DNA of 35,828 nt from a virus: the IMG/VR virus record IMGVR_UViG_3300024528_000168, positions 1 through 35,828 of that record, one strand, 5' to 3'. The notes under the pieces are model-generated. The model did not search any database. It was given only the letters and a program-made list of their open reading frames with translations, and had not been told where the DNA came from. This document shows positions 8,201 to 16,693 of the stretch, one piece after another; the first letter of the stretch is position 1, and every line of letters begins with the position of its first letter. The position numbers were made by a program, and so were the translations under genes.

Positions 8201-8338
8201 GCCAAGCCCGGTGGTGCAATCGACAAAGCGATGGGAGGGCGTGGGGTCGTCATCAACAACCTGACGATCAACGAGTCAGGGAACCCACAAAAGACCCTGA
8301 GTATGATCAAGCAAGCCATCACCGCAGCCAACAAGTAG
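5204..8338 (+). CDS. Tail tape measure protein
   Basis: 1044 residues. Determines tail length and sits inside the tube before genome ejection. Features visible: a long charged helical N-terminal part (about 30-190, many Lys, Glu and Gln), a strongly hydrophobic Ala/Gly/Val block (about 222-264, with GAVVGVLAGVAAVIGAVVAV) that could form a membrane channel, an extended helical middle, and the typical ending VVINNLTINESGNPQKTLSM. At about 0.15 nm per residue it predicts a tail near 155 nm. ATG has AGGTGA just upstream. The longest gene after a chaperone-like pair and before adaptor and hub genes is the standard tape measure position. No lytic transglycosylase or peptidase motif was noticed. Confidence 0.88.
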   Translation: MPTPVMAADLLLNPKGLARAIEDEVSAGASAGLEGGTKASQNKVMKAMYEARWNAIKLGNQKEADSIKVLAKQKEATIIGYAAKLKKVNQEIKASEDAGIEDSARKELVAKQRNLSKMITLEQRAIEDASDKMAKGQANRLALLDAGLKKSARSLNEKMEDGLSGFADNFEGAISQALSAENLDLGALVKGMGSALKDAGPSLVSGGTSLAKKGGAMAKSKGMVGMLGKAAGMLGGAAASLGAVVGVLAGVAAVIGAVVAVMMAAYGQTKEFNKAILEGAGALDMLSGAAVGSANALGQELGKLRKSAMLTAMEFRTTTEEVLAVTSAMNQAGFTFKEQTKVFGTYREAMSQGIIVMQNFGVGAGEYAEMVNTMTRDFAMGQQQIAESFGDIFGAATMSGMGVKNFFTAIGEATSGMALYNFRLEDTLELMVGLEKILGEDMGKQVMGQLKGKYKGMGTQEKYNALMTSGAAGRGVLNASSARQEKAFTQNTSDIDMAALHAAALKLGLDIGGSGEAKLGKLSRDDVASLQVAVEGAAPEMADKLSGLFRTQRGSQAGASMGARSEAMGELDQMGTLAFDMTRSAAVLGEKGISDLEGISKMAFENITGQSGEMLTAYQDIYARVKATMKDQDPDQDLSLSAVTAAIASGDMLSKEDEAKLAEAAKTGSEKMTDIAKQQLKETTSILQTLKTGVVMMLELIYDTMNIFGGEDIAGARQKMEAEEKKLAGMEIGDAGYGAQSQAAKRTREAYEAVLQGGTSEGSYQEGAGIVSGEDQLRSGMAVKGGDGLLMSLNRLATASGHSGVTSAADYMGLPTQVTPEQSLPKNLGATGVQLLSTLMQGLLPGTGMLGQGFNVTGEAYATGSDIYEDADVDKRLVEMDGKQQAKADEQINLSEKAVALQAKLKSELSAVEKNTDPKRIADLKRREELAGMGVAIGGNATVDEITAAMGRYKEEDAQYQKLDAHRNIIGADLEDFIYRGNAQSGTIHPIDSMDSFFGAKPGGAIDKAMGGRGVVINNLTINESGNPQKTLSMIKQAITAANK

Positions 8339-8345
8339 GAGATGT

Positions 8346-8969
8346 ATGCCTGACTCCAATCCTATATTTAGCGGCTCGTTCCCCGCAGGGGCTTTGGACG
8401 AATTCTCGGGCCGTGGAGTCAGGCCGGTGGTTTTCGATATCATTGCCCCTGATGGTGAGACAAGCATCCTGCCTGACGATCTCAAGCTGGTGTTGCATGT
8501 GAACCCAAGCAACATGAGCGTGAAGTACCAGAAGATCATCGAGAGATCACAGACCAAGAGCGGCTTCGTCGAGCAACACTTCGGAGACGGCACTCAAACG
8601 CTTGACTTTGAGACAGCTACCGGGGGCTTCATGCGTCTGTACACGGGGTTGTCGAGCAACACCTCACCGACGATGACGGGAGGCACGCGACGGGAAACCT
8701 TGGCGTACAACAGCTATCTCGACCTTCTTGCGCTGTTTCACAACAACGGGTCGGTGTACGACATTGCAGGCCAGGTGGCCTTGCAGGGCAAGATCAAGAT
8801 CACGTTCGACGGTGGGATTTTCTTCGGGTGGTTCACTACCTTCAGCGTGACCGAGAGCACAGACAAGCCGTATCAGTTCTCGCTCAGTGCTGGCTTTGAG
8901 GTCGAACGAGAAATCCAATCGTGGCGTACTGCCGTCTCCCTCTCCAACCCTTTGATCTCCCCAACGTGA
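8346..8969 (+). CDS. Tail tube/baseplate adaptor-like protein
   Basis: 207 residues, ATG four bases after AGGAG (8337-8341), which overlaps the tape measure stop. The core reads VNPSNMSVKYQKIIERSQTK, then an FGDGTQTLDFETATGGF block, a YLDLLALFHNNG helix and a beta-rich end (KIKITFDGGIFFGWFT). The same order of blocks occurs in the next gene product, so the two are paralogues. Proteins at this place in contractile phages (XkdP/gp53 and gp48/gp54-like) cap the tube and join it to the hub. I infer this role from position and beta-rich character. No LysM motif is evident. Certain as a gene and as a paralogue, moderate for function. Confidence 0.7.
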   Translation: MPDSNPIFSGSFPAGALDEFSGRGVRPVVFDIIAPDGETSILPDDLKLVLHVNPSNMSVKYQKIIERSQTKSGFVEQHFGDGTQTLDFETATGGFMRLYTGLSSNTSPTMTGGTRRETLAYNSYLDLLALFHNNGSVYDIAGQVALQGKIKITFDGGIFFGWFTTFSVTESTDKPYQFSLSAGFEVEREIQSWRTAVSLSNPLISPT

Positions 8970-8977
8970 GGTGAACG

Positions 8978-10183
8978 ATGGCAGCCAACAGTTCAGTCGG
9001 AGATGTCAGTGCAGCATCCGAATATATTGGCGGTCGGTACGACGGCCTCGCTACCGGCCCTGATCTCACATACACGTTTGAGAACCAGCGTGGAGTCCCT
9101 TACGATGGGACCAACAAGCTGGCCCGTCGCCTCTCCCCGTTCACTTTCCGGCTAGTGATACCGGAGATCATGACGGAATCGTTGGGGTCTACCGCTCCTG
9201 ACGTGAACCTTCTAGGCCGTGCCGTGCAATCCGCTCAGGAGAAAGATGCACAGGCCAACAGCATACGGGCAGCCATCGGGGTTCCCCAGGTCACGGGCAC
9301 ACAGGTGTCTCCCTCTGATGTTCTCAACGGCTTGCGGTCCACTCTCTCAGCGGGCCAAGCCCTTCAGACGACGCTGGGCGACACAGAACGTGCGGTGCTC
9401 ACTGATCTCGTGACGGCGGCGGACATCCAGTATCAGGTGGAGAAGATGCTTCAGGTGCCTCCATTGACCCTGTTTGTGAACCCAAACAGCATGAACATCA
9501 CCCACACCACCATTCAGAACCGCACGAATCGGACCCGATACGGGTACGTTTTTGAGCGGTGGGGCGAGGGTCAGGTCGTACTGTCCATCTCGGGCACCAC
9601 AGGTGCCTTTGTGGCAGGCAACGCAGCGGGTCAAGCCCTTGGACCCACCGCCGTGGGCAACCATGAGAATGACGTGCCTACGGGCGTCCAGTTTGCATCT
9701 AAGAGAGACTCTGCGGCGTATCAGCAGTTGGTGTCCCTGTTCCAGATATACAAGAACAACGGCTACATCTATGACACCGTGGGCAAGAGTGAAGCGCACC
9801 TAGCGATCGGTGCTGTAGCCATTGATTACGACCAGATGACCTATGTGGGCAATATCGACTCGTTTGAGTACACCTACAGCGCAGAGATGCAGCATCGGAT
9901 CGAGTGGAGCATGGAGTTTACCGTAGGGCGCATGTACGATCATGCCGAGGAGCCAGTTGTCGTAGCACCACAGAGCACCCCGACTCCGGGCGTGGGGAGT
10001 TTGTCCGATGCAGAGTTGACTCGGATGATTGCGGACACTCCCACACGCAACAGCATTGGCGAGGGCAACCCGAGTTTCATCAACGTGTCAGGCACAGAGC
10101 AGTTTCGAGTAGACCAGAGCCGTGGTGAAACTCCTTTGTCGGTGGTGGGCAGCTACTTCCTGCCTACCGGTCTACTAGGGTAA
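8978..10183 (+). CDS. Second adaptor-like protein, paralogue of the 8346 product
   Basis: 401 residues, ATG preceded by GAGGTG. Residues about 150-320 repeat the scheme of the smaller neighbour: LFVNPNSMNITHTTIQNRTN, then RWGEGQVVLSISGTTGAF, YQQLVSLFQIYKNNG and a beta-rich end (IDSFEYTYSAEMQHRIEWSM). The first ~150 residues (a stretch with many Gln and Ala) and a Pro/Thr-rich tail after residue 325 are additions. The gene lies between the first adaptor and the hub, so both products may form successive rings between tube and hub, as gp54 and gp48 do in T4. This is an analogy, not a shown homology. No catalytic motif seen. Confidence 0.7.
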   Translation: MAANSSVGDVSAASEYIGGRYDGLATGPDLTYTFENQRGVPYDGTNKLARRLSPFTFRLVIPEIMTESLGSTAPDVNLLGRAVQSAQEKDAQANSIRAAIGVPQVTGTQVSPSDVLNGLRSTLSAGQALQTTLGDTERAVLTDLVTAADIQYQVEKMLQVPPLTLFVNPNSMNITHTTIQNRTNRTRYGYVFERWGEGQVVLSISGTTGAFVAGNAAGQALGPTAVGNHENDVPTGVQFASKRDSAAYQQLVSLFQIYKNNGYIYDTVGKSEAHLAIGAVAIDYDQMTYVGNIDSFEYTYSAEMQHRIEWSMEFTVGRMYDHAEEPVVVAPQSTPTPGVGSLSDAELTRMIADTPTRNSIGEGNPSFINVSGTEQFRVDQSRGETPLSVVGSYFLPTGLLG

Positions 10184-10192
10184 TGGTGAAGC

Positions 10193-13100
10193 ATGGCAAT
10201 CGGTGACCGTCCATACGTCGGGTCGTGGGAGATCGGCAAGCAAACCATCGTTCGGCACACGCCGGATGCGCGGGTGCTGATCAATGGGCAGACCGAGTTT
10301 GCGGTCTGCGCGACCTGCAACAAGAAGACTGACTTCAACCGATACATCACGTCAGTGACGGCTGATCCCAGCACGGACCCGATCACGTCCGCGACGATTT
10401 CTTTAGCGGTCCCACGCCATGAAGCTGATGTGTTCTCGCATGACGGCAACTACATCTTGCAGTCGGGTCTGGAGGTCGTGATCCAAATGCGCGGCTATTT
10501 CCCCGTCAAAGGATACGCGGCGAAGGGGCAGGAAACCAATGAGAGCGGTGATCCTTTAGAGGAAGTCCCTGTCTACCCCTACTATCAGGTGTTCCGAGGG
10601 GTGGCCACCGAGGTGACCCATGAGTTCAGCGGGGGGTTCTACACGGCTTCGATGTCGTGCTCCAATATCCTGCACTTCTGGCAGTACCTCTATCTGAGCA
10701 CCAACGGGTCTGTCTTCGGGGCAGCACCGAAGGGGGAAAGCCCCAAGGTGGACCTGACGGGCCACAGGTTTACCGGCCTTTCGCCGTATGGAATCATCTA
10801 CACGCTGATGCGCGTCGGATTTGGTTCCCCTTTCGGGGTCAACTGGACCATCTCGCAGAGCACGAACGTCGCGGCTAACGATGACACGACGGGTGAGAGT
10901 CTCTTCTCGCACGCGGCTCAATGGTGGGAGAAACGGTGGCAGGAACCGAATATGCGGCTCCGCATGTATGGTTTTGACGGATCGTTGTTCAATGCCTTTG
11001 AGCAGGCATTCCTCGGCTTGTTCGACGGCAAGAAGAACGCTGCTTTGATCAAGAAACTTGGGATCACAGCGGTAGATGACAAGAACTTCGACGCGAACGT
11101 GGCGAGGGCAAAAGCGGCAAGAGCGGTCGGCTACCGTGGCACTGAAACCACCGCCAATATCGCAGATGAAGATGGTGGCAAGATAGACTCCGCCAAGATG
11201 CAGGCGTACACGCTTGACCTTGGGCGTCTGGGCCAGGTGAACTTCTTTGAGACGGAGTACATGACGAAGCTGGAGATCGCCAACGCAGCGAAGGAGATCA
11301 CAGGCTTTGAGTTCTTCCAAGACGTAGACGGCGATATTGTCTTCAAGCCTCCGTTCTACAATCTCGACACGTCTGATGACCCCGTGTACCGGATCGCTGA
11401 CCGTGACCTCATTAGCATCTCGGAGTCCGAGCGAGAGCCGGAAGCGACCTATGTGAAAGGCTCCGGGAGTCTGTTCACCAACTTTACAGGCATCCTGTCA
11501 GGTGAGTTTGGGACACGCGAGGGCAAGTACGTCGATTGGCGGTTGGTGTCGAAGTTCGGGTGGAAGGAGACTTCATTTGAGTCTCACTACTACTCCGGGG
11601 CCAAGCAGATGTTCATCGGGTCCATCATGCGCCTTGACGTGGCGAACATGGAATCAAAGTCATGCTCCATCACCATCCCGCTGCGACCGGAGCTACGTCC
11701 CGGCTACCCCGTGTATATCGAGCACCTTGATTGCTTCTACTATATCAAGAGCATGACCCACTCGTTTGCGGCGGGCGGGTCGTGTCAGACGACCCTGACG
11801 TGTGCAGCGAAGCGTGCAAAGTGGCTGCCTCCCGGCCTCCCTTCACGCGATGAAGGGAGCCTTCCCTCACTGGATGACGTTCATCTCGACCAGCCCGGTG
11901 ATTATCCGCCGATGCCTTTGTATGTCTTCGCAGAGGACACCGAGGGCAACGTCGTCGGCTCCAGCGGGCCACCGCGCATCCAGGGCTACCCCAACGTCGT
12001 AATGGCGTTGGACCCCAACAAGATCAACCCACGAACCATCCCCGGAATGCCGACGTTCACAGGAGACAGCCTGTTTGATTCGGCCCTCACCCTCGGTGCC
12101 TTGAATGTGGACCCTGATGACCCTGACTCGTACCTCCTGAGCGGGGGCAATGATTCAGCGTCACAGCAAAGAATTTCAAGGTCAGAGATCACCAGCGCAT
12201 TCAATGAGATTCAAGCCACCTTCAACTCATCCCAGTCTGTCCAAGACCAGATTGATGCAATCTCCCAGGACAACGTGGTGTTGGGTCAGGTGCTCAATGC
12301 CGTGCTTCAGAGCCGCCTGTCAGATATCGAGGAGGCGGAGCACTTGAGCCGGTACATGGCGCTTCAACGCAACCTCAAGAACCAGTTTGGCGCGAGCACG
12401 GAGGCCAAAGGCGAGTACCGCTACTATTCGTCCTCTGCACCCAACGTAGAGGACCAAGCGCCCTCCGAGTTCCTATTCGATGGCGAGACGGGCAAGGTCA
12501 CGCAGGAGATCCCAGGTGGGCCAGATAGCTCGATCTCCTCAAAGGAGATCACGGTGCTCCGACAGGTGGGCGGTCGAATCAAGGTGCAGTCAGGTGTCCC
12601 AGAGAGAGCCTTTCGTGTCTATGGGCTGAACAGCAGCGATGAGTCTGACGCGGACCCTTATGTGGACATCACCACGCGGGACATTCGCTTCATCAACTTC
12701 ACGAAGCACGGCACCCGCGTCCAGATCAATGTTTCAAACGAGGGTGTGAGCGGTTTGGCTCAACTCCTGTTGAAAGTCGCTGACTTAAAGAAGCTCATGG
12801 CCGCTGAGATGGCCTCGTATGCCACCAACTACACGGCTTCGGGCGATGAACCACAAAATGTAGTGGACGTATTCGGCGTCGATGATCCCGACGGCGATGG
12901 CTACGGAGGCGTTTACAAGGCGATCTTGGATTATTCAAACGCCTTGAAGAAGGTGTCGCCTGGTTTTGACTCCTCCACCGTCAACAGTGCTTTGAGCAAA
13001 TATGACCCGGCGAACACAGGCGCGGACACGGGGGGTTTCTACAATGCCTTCACACCATTCAGCAAAAGTATCTCGCAGAAAGTGACCGTCATTGATTACG

Positions 13101-14281
13101 AAGACCCGGCCATCCAAGCCATCTTGCTGAGTTTTGAGAGCGGGGCGGATGTCACGGACGATCAGGTGCGACAAGCATGGACAGCAAAGAATGGCGCGGT
13201 TCTTTCAATCCCCGAAATAGAGGTGACCGAAAGAACCTCCGTGTCACGGACGAAGAAGGGCACCATAAAGGAAGTTACGGGGGGAACGTCAGACGCCGGG
13301 ATCAAAAAACTGGCCACGGGTTTGGGCAACAGCCTTGGTGTGCTCCTCGGGATCGTGCAGCAACAGTACAGAGGTTTTCTGCAAGGTCAGGAGATCACGG
13401 AGCCAGAGGCCGGTGCCTTCGATGCGAGGACCGAGTTCCTAAAGTCCTTCATTGGCTACAGCGAAGCGGAAGGCGGCGTCTATACGTTCCTCACTGCAAC
13501 CTACAACGTAACGAACATCCACACCGTCGTGTTGCCCGTCAGCGACAACGCTGGCTACGAGGTGTACGGGGCGCTTGCGTATGGGCGTGGTCTGAACATC
13601 GAGAAGTACAAAGGGCTTCTGGAGACGTTGGGGTCACCTACAGTGTCCGAGTCCATGTTGGCGGTCGAACAGTTCTTTGCCTCCCTTGCGCTCAATGGCG
13701 CGAATGTCGCCAAGGCGTTGGGGGCGATTTCTCCAGAGCTACGAGCCTCGTTGGCGGCACAGGTGGGCACTGATGACTCGGTAGAATCACTCACCGATAA
13801 GATCAACACCATCGTTTCGGGTGACTCCGACGCTGTTTACATCCGAAACACACCGGTCACCTCGCGATCACGAGGTATGTCGAACACGATCACGGTCAGC
13901 ATCGCGGAGTTGGCGGACCTCACAGTAGGGGAGAACGCGGTCTGTCTGTGCAAGGGGTCCGAGGCCACGTTCTTCCTGCAAGCCTTCACAGGAGCCTTTG
14001 TGGAGTTGACTGGGGATGACGCGGTGAATGACTTCCTTCAGGGCGAGGCGCTTGTGGCAGGCGACCTGTACGCAGTCACCAAGAAGGCCCTTGAGGGACA
14101 GGCTCTCGATACGCGGTTCCAGAACAAGCTGGAACAGACAGGCAAGAACGCATGGGAGAATGTCCGCAGCACAGGGCGCACCATTACCTCCGAGTACGAG
14201 ACGGCCCGTGATGAAGTGGTGGAATCGGGGCAGAGTGTAGCCGATGCGTTTCGGACCCTAACGCCTGACGGGGAGAGCTAA
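10193..14281 (+). CDS. Baseplate hub-like protein, greatly extended
   Basis: 1362 residues. The first ~545 have the character of a contractile-tail hub (gp27/gpD class): beta strands around ISLAVPRHEADVF and VVIQMRGYF, YPYYQVFRGVATEVTHEFSG, FYTASMSCSNILHFWQYLY, and the region SITIPLRPELRPGYPVYIEH with IKSMTHSFAAGG near 485-530. A Pro/Asp-rich linker (about 550-640) follows, then some 700 residues not expected in a hub: a helical stretch (about 665-745) with many Gln and Asn, beta-rich domains and a charged helical C-terminus. It precedes the spike gene, whose ATG follows the stop directly. Function of the C-terminal two thirds is unknown. The hub call rests on order and N-terminal pattern. 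Confidence 0.75.
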   Translation: MAIGDRPYVGSWEIGKQTIVRHTPDARVLINGQTEFAVCATCNKKTDFNRYITSVTADPSTDPITSATISLAVPRHEADVFSHDGNYILQSGLEVVIQMRGYFPVKGYAAKGQETNESGDPLEEVPVYPYYQVFRGVATEVTHEFSGGFYTASMSCSNILHFWQYLYLSTNGSVFGAAPKGESPKVDLTGHRFTGLSPYGIIYTLMRVGFGSPFGVNWTISQSTNVAANDDTTGESLFSHAAQWWEKRWQEPNMRLRMYGFDGSLFNAFEQAFLGLFDGKKNAALIKKLGITAVDDKNFDANVARAKAARAVGYRGTETTANIADEDGGKIDSAKMQAYTLDLGRLGQVNFFETEYMTKLEIANAAKEITGFEFFQDVDGDIVFKPPFYNLDTSDDPVYRIADRDLISISESEREPEATYVKGSGSLFTNFTGILSGEFGTREGKYVDWRLVSKFGWKETSFESHYYSGAKQMFIGSIMRLDVANMESKSCSITIPLRPELRPGYPVYIEHLDCFYYIKSMTHSFAAGGSCQTTLTCAAKRAKWLPPGLPSRDEGSLPSLDDVHLDQPGDYPPMPLYVFAEDTEGNVVGSSGPPRIQGYPNVVMALDPNKINPRTIPGMPTFTGDSLFDSALTLGALNVDPDDPDSYLLSGGNDSASQQRISRSEITSAFNEIQATFNSSQSVQDQIDAISQDNVVLGQVLNAVLQSRLSDIEEAEHLSRYMALQRNLKNQFGASTEAKGEYRYYSSSAPNVEDQAPSEFLFDGETGKVTQEIPGGPDSSISSKEITVLRQVGGRIKVQSGVPERAFRVYGLNSSDESDADPYVDITTRDIRFINFTKHGTRVQINVSNEGVSGLAQLLLKVADLKKLMAAEMASYATNYTASGDEPQNVVDVFGVDDPDGDGYGGVYKAILDYSNALKKVSPGFDSSTVNSALSKYDPANTGADTGGFYNAFTPFSKSISQKVTVIDYEDPAIQAILLSFESGADVTDDQVRQAWTAKNGAVLSIPEIEVTERTSVSRTKKGTIKEVTGGTSDAGIKKLATGLGNSLGVLLGIVQQQYRGFLQGQEITEPEAGAFDARTEFLKSFIGYSEAEGGVYTFLTATYNVTNIHTVVLPVSDNAGYEVYGALAYGRGLNIEKYKGLLETLGSPTVSESMLAVEQFFASLALNGANVAKALGAISPELRASLAAQVGTDDSVESLTDKINTIVSGDSDAVYIRNTPVTSRSRGMSNTITVSIAELADLTVGENAVCLCKGSEATFFLQAFTGAFVELTGDDAVNDFLQGEALVAGDLYAVTKKALEGQALDTRFQNKLEQTGKNAWENVRSTGRTITSEYETARDEVVESGQSVADAFRTLTPDGES

Positions 14282-16693
14282 ATGGGGAAGGGAAAGGTCA
14301 CCAGAGGCGACATCAAACGAGAGGTCGGAGCCTCTAATCTTGAAACGTCAAATCTCCGAGGCGGGCGTAGCTTCCCGATCCGGTATGGCAGCGTCACCCG
14401 CGTTGACCCGAAGCGCATGGTGGTTGATCTCACCATGCTAGGTCAAACCAGTGTGCCCTTCACCAATGTCGCCATCACCTTCCCCGGTGCAGGCTCTCGT
14501 CATTTCTTCGGAGCGATGCCAGAAGTCGGGGATATGTGCTTACTGGGCCAACAGCCCGCTGAATCGGGACGCTCGAAACGCCCCGTCATTCTAGGGTGGT
14601 ACGTCCCGAGCACCCAGGCGGGGTACGACTGGCTCAATGTCCGTTCCCACGGGCCTGAAGAACTGGACCTGACGCCAAAGCAGAAGGTGGCTTTGGAAGG
14701 CATCGCCTCCGAACGTAGACACAAGCTCCGCCAGATGGAGCCGGGCAATATCGTAGCTTCCTCCTCACAGGGGTCGGATCTAATGCTGACGGAGAGTGCG
14801 ACCCTCTCCAACCGACGCGGCAATGAGATCATCCTGCGAGATCAAGACCAGGCCCTCGTAGTCCGAAGCCTTCAGCAGTTCCATGCCGGTGCGGGGTTCC
14901 GTTCCTATTCAGGCATGGTCCAACGTGACGCCAACTTGCTCCCGACACAGGTGGTCAAGGCTGCCGTTGATTGGGCGTCCGACCGACAGGTAGACGAGAC
15001 GGGTGCGCCTCTGCCTCCGTCCGCCCTCGACGAGAACGGGGACGAGACGGGAACGTCGAACCTTGCGGGTGTTTTCGACACAGGCATCATCACACAAGAG
15101 GTGACAAACCCCAGCGACGTGTTGAAGCTGGGCTTGTTCATTGACCCGAGCGGGAACTTCACCGTCCAGGCATCGGACGCGGTGTACGGCGGTAAGCCCA
15201 TGTACCGTGTGTCCAGGGACATCGGCCTCAACGCAGTGACCGCTGCCGGGACGCAGACATTCACCGAATACCGTGTTGAAGTAGCGCATACGAGCACAGG
15301 CATCCTCCCAGTCACCGAACAGACGGACGGGATTGACATCGACAGGCTTCTCCTGTCGCCCCCCAACCCGGATCCTGACGCCGAAGGGGGCAACCAGAGC
15401 GGTACGACTGATCCCACGTTGCTCAATGCCAACAGCCCAATGGTCGAGTTCGTGTTGGGCACCGCAGTCGGCAACGACGCCTTCTACAAGCCTGACGAGT
15501 ACGGAATCCCACTTGTGGCGCGGGTCACAACGGAGAGCGGAGAACAACAGACCGTCATTCGAGCCTATGACCCCAAATCGGACACGCTCCAAGACCAACT
15601 GGCCTTCCTGGTCCGGTCCAGAGATCCCGAAGACCCAAGCAAGGAATCCTTCATCGCCCTCTCCAAAGGTGGCGCGTGGCTGACTTCCTTCCAAGGGCAA
15701 GGATCGAAAGTCAGTCAGGAGAACCTTCGGACAGGGAAGGTCAGCTTCTATGGAGCGGACGCAGACGGCAACAGCCGCATTCTCAACGCCTCCGGTGCGG
15801 TGGCCATCAGTGCCACCACAGGACGGCCCTCTGACAATGTGGGCGTTGAGATCAAGTCCGAGTCCGGCGCTATAGAAATCTACGGCGGCGGGCCGAACTC
15901 CGAGGGAGGGGCCGATGGAAGCCCCAACCCCAACAGTCCGTCGAACAGCAAGACAGCACTCTCTCTGCGGAGCGCCAACGGTGCGATCTTAGGCGCTGCC
16001 GAGCAAGTCAAGATCGCCGCACCCGAGATCAACCTGACCGAGAACAAGGTCACGAACATCTCCGCCTCCTCTGCGTTCAACGTGAACGCAGGTGACACCA
16101 TCTCGATGTCGAGTAAGGCATCGAACACCACGATAAACGGCAAGGCCGAGTACACCTATGGGGGGCCTCTGGACGGCCTCGCCACCAACGGGGCTACACG
16201 GTCCACCTCATTCACAGGCAACCCCGCCACGGGCGCTCTGGGGGCTTCTGTAGACAACTACGAGGTGGTGTTTGGCGGGCGTCACGAGTTGTTCCGGCTG
16301 GGGCGACACGAAACGGTGATGAACGTCGGGTCGTTCAATGTCTCTACGATGGCTCCAGACTTGCCTGACGTGGGGCCGGGCGCTGGGTTCTCCATCGCTA
16401 CAGGGCTGCCGCTTCTCGACAACAGGATCTCCGCAACCCCTCTTACGCTCACTGCGATTGCGAATACCGGCGCGGCTTTGCTCACGGCCACCAAAGGGGC
16501 GGTTACGGTCACAGGCATCGCCGGAACTTACGTCAACAGCCTCGCCTCGGTGGGGATCGCTGCACCTTTCGTCCGGGTCACAGCACCCGGACCTTTCGGC
16601 GGTGTGTTGACCGATGGCTGCATCGACTCTCTGACGGGTCGCCCGTTCTTGCTTTCGGGGACCATTGGGGCACCCAGCTTCCGGGTAGGCTGA
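14282..16693 (+). CDS. Baseplate central spike (OB-fold N-terminus, beta-repeat C-terminus)
   Basis: 803 residues; the ATG abuts the hub stop. Residues about 30-110 look like the OB-fold of gp5/gpV spikes (RYGSVTRVDPKRMVVDL, then FPGAGSRHFFGAMPEVGDM with LLGQ). The middle is beta-rich with Asn and Gly turns. The last ~300 residues have short repeating strands (INLTENKVTNISASSAFNV, ISMSSKASNTTING, FNVSTMAPDL, LTLTAIANTGAALLTATKGA) that would fold as a trimeric beta-helix needle. No lysozyme domain like that of T4 gp5 is visible, so cell-wall cutting would depend on another protein. Expected at the tip of the tube, piercing the outer membrane on contraction. Confidence 0.8.
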   Translation: MGKGKVTRGDIKREVGASNLETSNLRGGRSFPIRYGSVTRVDPKRMVVDLTMLGQTSVPFTNVAITFPGAGSRHFFGAMPEVGDMCLLGQQPAESGRSKRPVILGWYVPSTQAGYDWLNVRSHGPEELDLTPKQKVALEGIASERRHKLRQMEPGNIVASSSQGSDLMLTESATLSNRRGNEIILRDQDQALVVRSLQQFHAGAGFRSYSGMVQRDANLLPTQVVKAAVDWASDRQVDETGAPLPPSALDENGDETGTSNLAGVFDTGIITQEVTNPSDVLKLGLFIDPSGNFTVQASDAVYGGKPMYRVSRDIGLNAVTAAGTQTFTEYRVEVAHTSTGILPVTEQTDGIDIDRLLLSPPNPDPDAEGGNQSGTTDPTLLNANSPMVEFVLGTAVGNDAFYKPDEYGIPLVARVTTESGEQQTVIRAYDPKSDTLQDQLAFLVRSRDPEDPSKESFIALSKGGAWLTSFQGQGSKVSQENLRTGKVSFYGADADGNSRILNASGAVAISATTGRPSDNVGVEIKSESGAIEIYGGGPNSEGGADGSPNPNSPSNSKTALSLRSANGAILGAAEQVKIAAPEINLTENKVTNISASSAFNVNAGDTISMSSKASNTTINGKAEYTYGGPLDGLATNGATRSTSFTGNPATGALGASVDNYEVVFGGRHELFRLGRHETVMNVGSFNVSTMAPDLPDVGPGAGFSIATGLPLLDNRISATPLTLTAIANTGAALLTATKGAVTVTGIAGTYVNSLASVGIAAPFVRVTAPGPFGGVLTDGCIDSLTGRPFLLSGTIGAPSFRVG

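Noticed and set aside
10556-11320. 254-aa reverse-strand frame
   Set aside because: Antisense shadow of the hub gene with no start signal or motif.
14905-15700. Two overlapping reverse-strand frames (189 and 263 aa)
   Set aside because: Both lie inside the spike gene, which has clear domain character in its own frame.
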